The position numbers were made by a program, and so were the translations under genes. A stretch of DNA of 34,350 nucleotides from WJMB01 sp964581465 (GTDB lineage Bacteria; RBG-13-66-14): assembly GCA_964581465.1 (NCBI GenBank), contig CAZOOP010000043.1, positions 1-34,350 on the forward strand, given 5' to 3'. The notes beneath the pieces were generated by a model. It worked only from the letters and a program-made list of their open reading frames with translations, was not told where the DNA came from and ran no database searches. This document shows positions 23,736-31,211 of this stretch, piece after piece; position 1 is the stretch's first letter; every line of letters starts with the position of its first letter.

Positions 23736-24269
23736 CTAGTCGCCGCTCTCGTGGTCCGGGGCCTCGGACTCGGCGCTTTTGCCTTTGCGCAAGACAAAGA
23801 GGTAGAAGGCGTAGAGGATGAGGATATCGACGGCGGCGCAGAAGACGACGCCCTCAACGACGTTGAGTTCGATGGTGGCGGTGGGCTCTCCGGTGCCCAG
23901 CCCGGCGGCCAGCCCGCTGACGAACTCGGGGGAGATGCTCGGCTTCTCCGGCGGCTCGGGGGTCTCTTCGTCGTCGGCGGGTTTCTCCTCGGCGGCCAGA
24001 GCCTCTTCGTAGGCGGCCAGCTCGGTCTCGTACTCGACCTCGAGACGCTCCCTCTCGGCTCCGACGGCGTCGGCGACGGTCTCCTGGCCGTAGTGGTCGA
24101 CGTAGAGACGATCGAACATCATCTGGGCGAAGGTGTTGCTCTGGCCCAGGGGCACCTGGACGGGATCGGTGGTCTCGGAGATCCACATGTAGTTGAACAC
24201 CGCCAGCCCGGCGATGAGGACGAACATGACGATAACCTGCCAGAGCTTGGTGGCACCGAGGACGTTCAT
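23736..24269 (-). CDS. Two-TM membrane protein with acidic linker, unknown
   Basis: The 177-aa protein has an N-terminal membrane segment (about 8-30, WQVIVMFVLIAGLAVFNYMW), an extracytoplasmic acidic coiled region rich in Glu, Ala and Pro (about 70-112), and a second membrane segment near 140-163 (VVFCAAVDILILYAFYLFVL) with a short charged tail. GGAGG lies 5 bases before the ATG. No enzyme motif was recognised. It is followed by palindrome copy C, so it probably forms its own unit. Confidence 0.65.
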   Translation of the reverse strand: MNVLGATKLWQVIVMFVLIAGLAVFNYMWISETTDPVQVPLGQSNTFAQMMFDRLYVDHYGQETVADAVGAERERLEVEYETELAAYEEALAAEEKPADDEETPEPPEKPSISPEFVSGLAAGLGTGEPTATIELNVVEGVVFCAAVDILILYAFYLFVLRKGKSAESEAPDHESGD

Positions 24270-24532
24270 GGAGCCTCCTGGTAAACGCGCGGTCGGACAC
24301 CCGGAACGGGGGTCGTCGAAGGGTGTGGTTTGATGACCGGGGGTCTACGCCGGTCGTGCGATCAATAGGGGCGGGCCGGCCGGTCGTGTCAAATCAAATG
24401 GCGAGAGGAAGTAACAATAAGAGCGAGTGCCGGGCTTGATTAATCGGCGCCCAGCCTTGAGCGGTTCATTGTACCAGATTTTATCTTGGTGTACAGCCCC
24501 GACCCGTTGTGTACTTGGGGCGGGCAGTCGGC
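24270..24532. other. Gap between membrane protein and dnaN
   Basis: No gene. The dnaN-proximal end holds interleaved complementary segments (24491-24502 and 24510-24521) that could act as a dnaN terminator. No DnaA-box cluster was seen. Confidence 0.5.
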
Positions 24533-25636
24533 CTAGTAATCGTCCAGGCGCATGGGCATGATCAGGCAGAGGTAGTCGTCGCCGTCGACGGGTTTGATCA
24601 GCCCGGGGCGCAGGTTCTCCAGCAGCAGGAACTCGAGCTCGGGAGCGTCGGTGGCCTTGAGGGCGTCGTTGATGTAGCGGGCGTTGAAGCCGATGCGCAG
24701 GTCGTCGCCCGAGTAGCTGACGGCCAGGGTTTCGCTGGCCTCGCCCTGCTCGCTCTTGCCGGAGATGCGCACGGATTCTCCGTCGAACTCGTAGGCGACG
24801 CGGTGGGATGTCTCGTCGGCCATCAGGGCGATACGCCGGGTGGCGTCGGCGAAGAGGCCGCGGTTGACCGTGGCGCTGCCCGGGAACTCCTGGGGGATCA
24901 GCTTCTGATAGTCCGGGTAGTCGCCCTCGATCAGCGTGGCGGTCAGTACGGTGTCGGCGAAGTCGGCCACCAGGTGGCCCCGGGCCAGGGAGAAGGTGAC
25001 CTCCTCGACCTTGGCGGCCAGCTTGTCGATCTCGCTGACGGCCTTGGTGGGGATGATGCCGGCGAAGTCGTAATCGCCCTCTTCGAGGGTGCGGGTGCTC
25101 TTGGCCAGGCGGCGGCCGTCGGTGGCCACGAAGACCAGCTCCTTGCCCTGGGCCGAGATATAGATGCCGTTGAGGAAGTAGCGCGTCTCGTCGTAGCTGA
25201 CGGCGAAGATGGTTTGGCGGATCATCTCACGCAGGGTATCGGCGGGCAGCGGCAGGGTGGTTTCCGGAGCGACCTCGGGGCGAGGCGGGAACTCGGCGGC
25301 CTCGATACCGGTGAGATTGAACTTGGCGTTCTCGCAGGTCAGCGCGCAGGCCGTCCCCTCGACGGCGACATTGACGGCGGCTTCGGGCAGCTCGCGCAGG
25401 ATGTCGTTGAGCTTGCGCGCCGGCAGGGTCACCTCGCCGCCAGCGGCCACCTCGGCGGAGAGGCGGCAGCTCACGCCGACCTCGAGGTCGGTGGCGGTTA
25501 GATTCAGGCGATTAGCCTCGGCGTCGGCCTGGACCAGAACGTTGGAAAGCACGGGCAGCGGGGGGTTCTTCTTGACCACGCCGGTTACCTGGGAGAGGGT
25601 GTCGAAGAGGGTCCCTCGTGAGCAGACGAATTCCAT
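24533..25636 (-). CDS. dnaN: DNA polymerase III beta subunit (sliding clamp)
   Basis: The 367-aa protein covers all three clamp domains: N-terminal LPVLSNVLVQADAEANRLNL, TATDLEVGV, central EMIRQTIFAVSYDETRYFLN, LVFVATDGRRLAKS, and the C-terminal hallmark YLCLIMPMRLDDY. Length is normal for DnaN. It encircles DNA and tethers the replicative polymerase. GGGGGA precedes ATG 25636. DnaA, RecF and gyrase genes, the usual neighbours, are absent, so this is a rearranged replication locus. Confidence 0.96.
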   Translation of the reverse strand: MEFVCSRGTLFDTLSQVTGVVKKNPPLPVLSNVLVQADAEANRLNLTATDLEVGVSCRLSAEVAAGGEVTLPARKLNDILRELPEAAVNVAVEGTACALTCENAKFNLTGIEAAEFPPRPEVAPETTLPLPADTLREMIRQTIFAVSYDETRYFLNGIYISAQGKELVFVATDGRRLAKSTRTLEEGDYDFAGIIPTKAVSEIDKLAAKVEEVTFSLARGHLVADFADTVLTATLIEGDYPDYQKLIPQEFPGSATVNRGLFADATRRIALMADETSHRVAYEFDGESVRISGKSEQGEASETLAVSYSGDDLRIGFNARYINDALKATDAPELEFLLLENLRPGLIKPVDGDDYLCLIMPMRLDDY

Positions 25637-25825
25637 GCGCGTCCCCCTGGTTATGCTGCGGACTTGCCGGCAAGATTGGGTTTGAAGCTGAGTTAGTTGG
25701 GCCTCCGTCCGTCGGCCGTGGCCGAGGGCGGAGCGTATCCGGTTTAATCCGGTTCTCGACGACCGTTTGAAGGCACTAGATTACTACGTATCGTGGAGTC
25801 GAGGCAAGGGCGTCGGCTCTGTCTA

Positions 25826-26587
25826 TTAATCGATGCGTACCCAGGCCAGCAGATCGTCGCCGTCGGGCTCTTCGTCGGGTTGGATGGAGGCGAGAGCTGT
25901 CTGGTAAAGCCCGTCGGGTCCGGCGCTGGCGATCATCACGCCGCGCTCGTCGTGGTAATAGCCGATCGGGTTGTCGTGGACGTCGGTGGGCAATCCCTCT
26001 ACCACGAGCTCATCATCCAGGTAGGGTCCGAACCAACTGCGCGTGTCGGCGGGTTGAACGATCAGGACACGTAGCGCGATCGACGAATGAACTGGGTTGA
26101 AGGGGTCAGCGACGACACCGGATTCGTCAGCACTCTGGTCCTGGTTGTCGTCATCCCCGTTTTCACCGCCAATTGCCGTTTGATCGCCAGCAACGTCTCC
26201 GCCGTTACTCTCAGAGTGAGGCTCTTCGGCGTCCGCCGCGGCCTCTTCGCCGGGCCAGTGGAGCGCATCGGAGCGGTAGGTCTTGACGGCGTCGGCCACC
26301 TCGGCCAGGCGCTCGGCGTTGGGCGGCAGCTCGGCGGGACGGCTGAACCACAGTCCGACGGCCAGACCGGTGAAAACCAGGGCGATGATTCCGGCGATAC
26401 GCCGGCGCCGCTTGGACGAGGTCTCGTCGGCGGCCAGGCAACGCGGGCAGATGTTCTTACCGGCCAAGCGCCTGCGGCAGTCCCGGCATATCAGGCGACC
26501 GCAGGTCATACAGACGCCCACGGCGGGACGGTCGGGATGAACGGGGCAGTGTCCGCCGGGGGGTTGCGTACCGTAGCGGTCTTCCAT
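25826..26587 (-). CDS. B-box-type zinc finger membrane protein with pseudopilin-like tail
   Basis: From ATG 26587 the protein is 253 aa. It begins with a B-box-like zinc binding region: HCPVHPDRPAVGVCMTCGRL, then ICRDC and NICPRC. One membrane segment follows (about 67-85, IAGIIALVFTGLAVGLWF), then an acidic low-complexity stretch. The last 60 residues (ADPFNPVHSS; DNPIGYYHDERGVMIASAGP; DGLYQT) resemble the C-terminus of GspG-like pseudopilins. The frame remains open to ATG 26716, but the extra 43 residues look non-coding. Zinc finger in the cytoplasm with an outer globular tail parallels the protein at 6712. Role unknown. Confidence 0.7.
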   Translation of the reverse strand: MEDRYGTQPPGGHCPVHPDRPAVGVCMTCGRLICRDCRRRLAGKNICPRCLAADETSSKRRRRIAGIIALVFTGLAVGLWFSRPAELPPNAERLAEVADAVKTYRSDALHWPGEEAAADAEEPHSESNGGDVAGDQTAIGGENGDDDNQDQSADESGVVADPFNPVHSSIALRVLIVQPADTRSWFGPYLDDELVVEGLPTDVHDNPIGYYHDERGVMIASAGPDGLYQTALASIQPDEEPDGDDLLAWVRID

Positions 26588-26872
26588 TCCGGTTCTCAAA
26601 CTCTTTTCGCGTGTGAAGCGAAGCCGGGCTCTTCCAATCCGTTTAATTTCCGAACAAGCCCCTGACGGATCCAGCGACGTTGCCTCGGCAGGGTCGCTCC
26701 GCTCAGTATCGCTCATGCCTTTGTTTTCGGGATTATCACGGGATACCGGGCCAAACTACGCAACTCAGCCAAGCCGCATCATTCGTGGGGCTTGGTAACT
26801 ACCCGCCGCGAGGCGTCGAGCAGCGAAGGCAAGTGACGATCGAAACTCCCAATTACAGTAATCAAGCGCCGT

Positions 26873-26947
26873 CAGCGGATCCTTAACTCACAGCCCGATC
26901 GACTCCTGAGCGGAACCAAGAGCCGCCTGGTTCCGGCGGGAATCAAT
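26873..26947 (+). repeat. Dispersed intergenic repeat, module P copy
   Basis: Matches 6200-6275: CAGCGGATCCTTAACTCACA, GCGGAACCAAGAGCCGCC and GGTTCCGGCGGG. Confidence 0.7.
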
Positions 26948-27018
26948 GCCGCCCCGGGTCTTTCCCTGCCGTGCAGCGCTTTGACGAGGCACCTTTATGA
27001 CAATGTCGTTGAGTATTA

Positions 27019-27352
27019 GGTAGGGATCGTATACCCTTTTCGGACCTGACTGTGATTGTATTCTGTTGATAATAGAGGTGATAATTATCGGATGCCAGTC
27101 ACAGTACGGGTAGCTGGAAAGTAGCGGCGTATCCGGGCCTGATCCCTAGCGATCGATAACTATCCGAGATATCAACGGACCTGTTTCTGCCCTGACAGTG
27201 GATTGTTATTAACGCTTAAATGCCATACTAACAAGAAATAAGGGCATGCTAAATGAACGCTTGCTCATAAACACGCATTTCCGGGATTTCAACACCGGCC
27301 CGGCAGGTTGATCTCAATCAGCCCGATTTGGACCGAACACATTCCATGATGC
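27019..27352 (+). repeat. Dispersed intergenic repeat, full Q-R unit
   Basis: A 334-bp unit matched along most of its length by the inverted copy 13112-13417, and in part by 12851-13040 and island I. Landmarks in order: GTAGGGATCGTATACCC, GTGATTGTATTCTGTTGATA, CCAGTCACAG, CCCTGACAGTGGATTG, ATAAGGGCATGCTAAATGAA, CGGCCCGGCAGG, CCGAACACATTCCATGATG. Confidence 0.8.
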
Positions 27353-27365
27353 TATTGATTATTAA

Positions 27366-27422
27366 GCATTGAATGGCAATCGATTAGCTGGATAAGTCGA
27401 TTCACCTACGATTGCTAATCCC
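27366..27422 (+). repeat. Dispersed intergenic repeat, module S copy
   Basis: GCATTGAATGGCAATCGATT, GATAAGTCGATTCACCTACG and CTAATCCC match 6371-6427. Confidence 0.65.
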
Positions 27423-27720
27423 TTGTTTGTTACCTCGGCCCGCTCCAGCTCCGGGTTCTTTCACCTCTGGGCAACAACCGTGTCTCTAACGCGCTTCTAC
27501 CGCGCTTCTACCGCGTCCCAACCGCGGAGCCGTCGGTTGAAACTCGCCCACGTTCGGCAGCGCATCGCTTCCGAGCGTCTGCTCGATGGAGGGCTGAGGA
27601 AGGGTGGATTGTTGACCCGTGCGAGTATAGCAAGGAGGGTTTGGAGTGTCAAAAGAAATAGCCCCGTCGACCACCGCCGCACGGCCGGCCTTCTACGCAC
27701 CCCCAAACCCGCCTCCGGCG

Positions 27721-27750
27721 TTATCAACCCCGCCCGTCCTGTGGTATAAT
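27721..27750 (+). promoter_or_regulatory. Candidate sigma-70 promoter upstream of lepB pair
   Basis: TATAAT at 27745-27750 is a perfect -10 box; TTATCA at 27721-27726 is a weak -35 box at an 18-base spacing. A transcript from here would have a leader of nearly 400 nt containing all of copy D. Confidence 0.45.
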
Positions 27751-27849
27751 CTGGCACACCTCTGCCACATCGACGGAGCCGGCCGCCGGAGCCCAAACTT
27801 GTGCCGTCAGGGCTGAGCGACTCGCAACGAACCGCGAGGATCACCCCGA

Positions 27850-28044
27850 CCGCCGGCGACCTCCGCCGATCCAACCGGCGAATCCCGCAGCCCGGCCCGG
27901 CGTTGGCACGTTTCTTGCGGATTACGCCGCGGTCTCGCACCGGAAGGCGCCCCGCCCTGCTGCAAGAAACGTGCCAACGCCTCCGCGCCGGACGCTCCCA
28001 CCGCTGCGCCGGGTCGAGGACCCATCGGCGGAGGTCGCCGGCGG
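27850..28044. repeat. Convergent sigma-54 palindrome, copy D, with outer arms
   Basis: Inner arms 27899-27918 and 27962-27981 are perfect 20-bp complements with a 43-nt spacer; each holds TTGGCACGTTTCTTGC. The outer perfect 21-bp inverted repeat is 27850-27870 with 28024-28044. The spacer is the reverse complement of the copy E spacer with 3 mismatches in 43, so the two copies are in opposite orientation. Confidence 0.9.
27903..27918 (+). promoter_or_regulatory. Candidate sigma-54 promoter facing lepB pair
   Basis: TTGGCACG-TTTC-TTGC matches the -24/-12 consensus; transcription would start near 27930, about 215 bases before the first lepB. The opposing site is 27962-27977 on the minus strand. 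Confidence 0.5.
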
Positions 28045-28146
28045 GTAACGAGTCCGGAACCCCAGAGCGGGATTGACCGTTAACCCTAGCGAATACCTCT
28101 CCAGACAACGACCCAGGTTTGCCAACCCGTCCGTCCGAGGAGATCC

Positions 28147-28911
28147 ATGGCCCGCACCGACAACGGCGAGAAGATCCCCAGCACCACTCTCTGGGACAAG
28201 CTGCTCTGGCCCTTCCGCGCCTACAAGTCCCATACCCGGCGCATCCCCAAATGGCTCAAGTTCGTCGAGGGTCTGGCCATCGCCCTGGTGGTGGCGCTGA
28301 TTCTGCGCGAGGTCGCCATCCAGGCCTCCTGGGTCCCCACGGGCTCGATGAAGCCGACCCTGCTGGAGGGCGACTTCATGCTGGTCAACCGCTTGGTCTA
28401 CCTTTTCCGTGATCCGGTGCCCGGGGACATCATCGTCTTCCGCCAAACGCAATACGATATCTTCGGCAACGAGGTTTCGACGGATTTGATCAAACGCTGT
28501 GTGGCGGTCGAGGGAGAGTGGATCAAGCTGGAGGACGGCTACGTCTGGAAGGACGACGACGCCGATCACGGCGATGTCCTCGCGCCGTATGACGAAACGG
28601 ACTACCTGGGTCCCGGGGTTTACGGCCACACCTATACCTACCCGGTCTACGGCGGCGACAAGTTCGAAGAGGGGGTCTGGTACGAGGTGCCCGAGGACAA
28701 GCTGGTGATGTTCGGTGACAACCGCGAGCACTCGGCCGACAGCCGCTTCTGGGGCTATCTGGACGAGGACGACATCAAGGGCAAGGCCTTTGTGATCTAC
28801 ATGAGCTTCGAGGGCCGCAAGGTCTCCAACCAGATGATGTTGAGCTTGAAAGACATTCCCTACTACCTGGCCAATATCCGTTGGGACCGCTTGATGGACA
28901 TGATCGAGTAG
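28147..28911 (+). CDS. lepB: Signal peptidase I, first paralog
   Basis: The 254-aa protein has an N-terminal membrane segment (about 40-58, EGLAIALVVALILREVA) and the catalytic boxes: SWVPTGSMKPTLLEGDFMLV (nucleophile Ser67), DLIKRCVAVEGE (base Lys116) and FGDNREHSADSRFWG. It cleaves signal peptides of exported proteins at the membrane. An insertion of about 50 residues lies between the Lys box and the GDNREHSADSR box. GAGGAG precedes ATG 28147. It overlaps the second paralog by 31 nt. Confidence 0.95.
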   Translation: MARTDNGEKIPSTTLWDKLLWPFRAYKSHTRRIPKWLKFVEGLAIALVVALILREVAIQASWVPTGSMKPTLLEGDFMLVNRLVYLFRDPVPGDIIVFRQTQYDIFGNEVSTDLIKRCVAVEGEWIKLEDGYVWKDDDADHGDVLAPYDETDYLGPGVYGHTYTYPVYGGDKFEEGVWYEVPEDKLVMFGDNREHSADSRFWGYLDEDDIKGKAFVIYMSFEGRKVSNQMMLSLKDIPYYLANIRWDRLMDMIE

Positions 28912-29534
28912 GGCCGCGATCCGAGGCGGTTCCGGACGGCGGTCGGCGCGTCCGCTGGTGGTTCTACCCGGCGGCCCTGCTGATCGCCGTCGCCGTAGCA
29001 TTGCTGCTGCGGGCCTTCGTATTCCAGGCCAGTTGGGTGCCCACGGCCTCGATGCATCCCACTCTGCAGCGCGGCGACTTCATCATCATCAACCGGCTCA
29101 GCTACCTCGTCGGCGAACCCGAACGCGGCGATGTGGTCGTCTTCCACCGCGACGGCAACGACTACGTCAAGCGCGTCGCCGCCGTCCCCGGTGAGAACTT
29201 CCAGTTCAGCGACGGCTGGCTCTGGGTGAACGGCGAGCGGATCGACGAGCGGGCCTATCTCGCCCCGGACGGCTTGGGCCACACCCGGGGCCACGAGCTC
29301 TACGGCGAAGAGCTCCACCACGTTCCTCCGGAGCGTTACCTGGTGCTGGGCGACAACCGCCTGTTCTCCCGGGACTCGCGCTTCTTCGGCCTGGTTGAGC
29401 GCGGTGAGATCATCGGCAAGGCCTTTTTAATCTACCTGTCGGTGGATCTGGGCGAGCTCGAGGAGGCCGGCCTGAACTGGTGGAGCGCACCCTGGCACCT
29501 GAGACTCGACCGGATCCTCGACGTGGTGAGATAA
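28881..29534 (+). CDS. lepB: Signal peptidase I, second paralog
   Basis: The 217-aa protein has a membrane segment (about 28-48), SWVPTASMHPTLQRGDF (nucleophile Ser58), NDYVKRVAAVPGE (base Lys97) and LGDNRLFSRDSRFFG. The dyad is intact, so it should be active. The only conventional start in frame before the membrane segment is TTG 28881, inside the 3' end of the first lepB, implying translational coupling. Its differing boxes suggest a different substrate preference from its neighbour. Confidence 0.9.
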   Translation: MGPLDGHDRVGPRSEAVPDGGRRVRWWFYPAALLIAVAVALLLRAFVFQASWVPTASMHPTLQRGDFIIINRLSYLVGEPERGDVVVFHRDGNDYVKRVAAVPGENFQFSDGWLWVNGERIDERAYLAPDGLGHTRGHELYGEELHHVPPERYLVLGDNRLFSRDSRFFGLVERGEIIGKAFLIYLSVDLGELEEAGLNWWSAPWHLRLDRILDVVR

Positions 29535-30062
29535 TCGGCGGCGTCGTCAGGCTCGTTGAATACGGACCGACGTCCAGCACAGCCGCCCCGCTCCGTCTCT
29601 GTCACGGCGTACGCGACAAAACAAACTCCCTAGAAAACACCAGTTGATTCACAATCGGGACTGTACTGCGTTAGTGTCACACTCTCCACCTGCTTCCATT
29701 AAACCAGTAGCCACGAGCCTATGATGCACTGAAGCCGTTGCGTATCCAGACCGCCCGACGGGGCAAACGAGCTAAAACATTTGGAAACCACTGAACGGCA
29801 GCGGACCTCGGCATATCTGAATGTCATTCAAACATGGGCGGTCAGCGGCTACGAGAAAGTGCAGTCGGCGAGTGCTGTTTGTAGCGGTCAGGGACGTATT
29901 GATACCCCAGAGCACTTGGGCCTGTCCCGGGCTGCTTGACTGATGAGCAAGCTTTATCCGATTCCGTATACCAATTCAAGTCACCTGGGCGGGGCCTGTG
30001 AACTCGTGTTGTAACACCTGGTTGTCCAAACTCAAACACGCATCGACGCCCCGGCACAATCG
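29535..30062. other. Intergenic stretch before third lepB
   Basis: No supported gene, no clear repeat module, no strong promoter. Composition is AT-richer than flanking genes. The start codon at 30063 has no obvious ribosome binding site. Confidence 0.5.
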
Positions 30063-30659
30063 ATGACTTCAGCAGACACCAAAGCCAAGCGAGGGCAATC
30101 CGGCGCCCAACGCCTCGGGGCCGCCGTCCTGGTCGCTTTGCTCCTGGTGACCGCCCTGCGCCTCTTCGTCATCACACCCTATCGGGTGGTCGGCCACGCG
30201 ATGGAGCCGACGATGCTCGCCGGAGACTGGGTGCTGGTCAGCCGGGTGGCCTACAACTTCGGTGAACCCGTCCCCGGCGATGTGATCTGCTTCGACTCCC
30301 CAGGCGGCGGCGGCGAGGTCTTCTTCGGTCGGGTTATCGCCCTGGGCGGGCAGACCGTGGAGCTGCGCGAGGGCCGCGTTTATCTCGACGGCGCCGAGCG
30401 CCCCCTCGACGAAGGCTACGTCGAGCTGGCTCGCGCCGAGGCCTTCGGTCCCCTGGTTGTTCCCGAGGGTCGGCTGTTCGTGATGGGCGACAACCGGCGC
30501 GACGCCCGAGACTCTCGCATCTGGGGCACGCTGGAGTCCGAGCTGGTCATCGGCCGCGCTTTGGGGGTCTACTTCTCCACGGACCCCTACGCGCTGAGCC
30601 TCTGGCCCGTCCCCGAGCCCGGGGTGCGCTGGGAGCGTATCGGCCGCCGGATAGAATAG
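30063..30659 (+). CDS. Signal peptidase I-like pseudoenzyme lacking Ser/Lys dyad
   Basis: The 198-aa protein keeps the family layout: membrane segment (about 18-36), RVVGHAMEPTMLAGDWVLVS, VIALGGQTVEL and MGDNRRDARDSRIWG. The nucleophile position is Ala46 (codon GCG) where active enzymes have Ser before Met-x-Pro-Thr. The general-base Lys position is Gly89 (EVFFGRVIALGG versus the usual Y-x-K-R-V). Both catalytic residues are therefore missing while the frame is intact and other boxes are conserved, arguing for a retained non-peptidase role. It lies 528 bases after the two active paralogs. Confidence 0.82.
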   Translation: MTSADTKAKRGQSGAQRLGAAVLVALLLVTALRLFVITPYRVVGHAMEPTMLAGDWVLVSRVAYNFGEPVPGDVICFDSPGGGGEVFFGRVIALGGQTVELREGRVYLDGAERPLDEGYVELARAEAFGPLVVPEGRLFVMGDNRRDARDSRIWGTLESELVIGRALGVYFSTDPYALSLWPVPEPGVRWERIGRRIE

Positions 30660-30686
30660 GTTCGCGCCGAGAACGTCGCGCCCGGA

Positions 30687-30860
30687 ACCTTTGCCGGGAA
30701 GCGGGGATAAGCGTTCGGTTGGACCGGCGTTGGCACGTTTCTTGCAGCAGGGCGGGGCGCCTTCCGGTGCGAGGCCGCGGCGCATTCCGCAAGAAACGTG
30801 CCAACGCCCCTGCGTGCGGCGCATCTTGGGTCGGCGTCTGGAATCGCCCCCGGCAAAGGT
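30687..30860. repeat. Convergent sigma-54 palindrome, copy E, with outer arms
   Basis: Inner arms 30726-30745 and 30789-30808 are perfect 20-bp complements with a 43-nt spacer; both hold TTGGCACGTTTCTTGC. An outer perfect 12-bp inverted repeat (30687-30698 with 30849-30860, ACCTTTGCCGGG) surrounds it and shares ACCTTTGCC with copy C. It sits between the LepB-like gene and the lipoprotein/two-component operon. Confidence 0.9.
30730..30745 (+). promoter_or_regulatory. Candidate sigma-54 promoter facing two-component operon
   Basis: TTGGCACG-TTTC-TTGC; transcription would start near 30757, about 170 bases before the first lipoprotein gene of the operon that encodes a sigma-54 activator. The opposing site 30789-30804 reads antisense into the LepB-like gene. 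Confidence 0.55.
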
Positions 30861-30926
30861 CCCGCGCGGTTGCACCGCCCTCGAATCATACCCGAATCCG
30901 ACCCCATACACTGCGGAAAGACACGT

Positions 30927-31211
30927 ATGGTATTCAGAGGAAGAATCAGAGCCGTTGGAGCCCGTTTCGGTGCGTATATGCTGCTCGGCGCGGCCTGCCT
31001 GACCGCCTGCGACGCCGATGACGACGCCCTGGCCGAGGCGGCCGCGCGCATCCACACCGGCGAGCCCCCCGGCGCCGTCTGGCTGGATACCGGCCTGGAC
31101 CCGGCGATGGTCGCCCGGATGACCCGCCGCCTGACCGAGGAGCCCGGGGAGCGTGCCGAGTTCTTGGCCGGGCTGCGCGAGCGACTAGCTGAATCTGCGG
31201 ATGAGCGATGA
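30927..31211 (+). CDS. Small lipoprotein, unknown
   Basis: The 94-aa protein starts at ATG 30927 with a basic, hydrophobic leader ending in lipobox LTAC (Cys28). The mature part is short, acidic and helical (AEAAARIHTGEPPGAVWLDT; RRLTEEPGERAEFLAGLRER). The frame is open further upstream into copy E, but the lipoprotein signal fixes this start. It overlaps the next lipoprotein gene by ATGA. No family recognised; it may present a signal to the kinase, which lacks a sensor of its own (inference). Confidence 0.7.
   Translation: MVFRGRIRAVGARFGAYMLLGAACLTACDADDDALAEAAARIHTGEPPGAVWLDTGLDPAMVARMTRRLTEEPGERAEFLAGLRERLAESADER

Larger units (their letters stand above)
26717..27420. other. Intergenic island III (mosaic repeat region)
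   Basis: No supported gene. From about 26870 it consists of repeat modules P (26873-26947), Q (27019-27210), R (27211-27352) and S (27366-27422), in that order; this is the most complete arrangement in the window. Confidence 0.7.
27421..28146. other. Long leader region of lepB pair
   Basis: No supported gene. A tandem GCGCTTCTAC repeat lies at about 27489-27510. A sigma-70-like promoter at 27721-27750 and palindrome copy D (27850-28044) precede the first lepB. Confidence 0.55.

Noticed and set aside
24270..24532. Possible replication origin next to dnaN
   Set aside because: No cluster of TTATCCACA-like boxes and no AT-rich unwinding tract with repeats was found.
27489..27510. Tandem GCGCTTCTAC repeat considered as a CRISPR or VNTR
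   Set aside because: Only two units, with no spacer structure; too short to be more than a local duplication.
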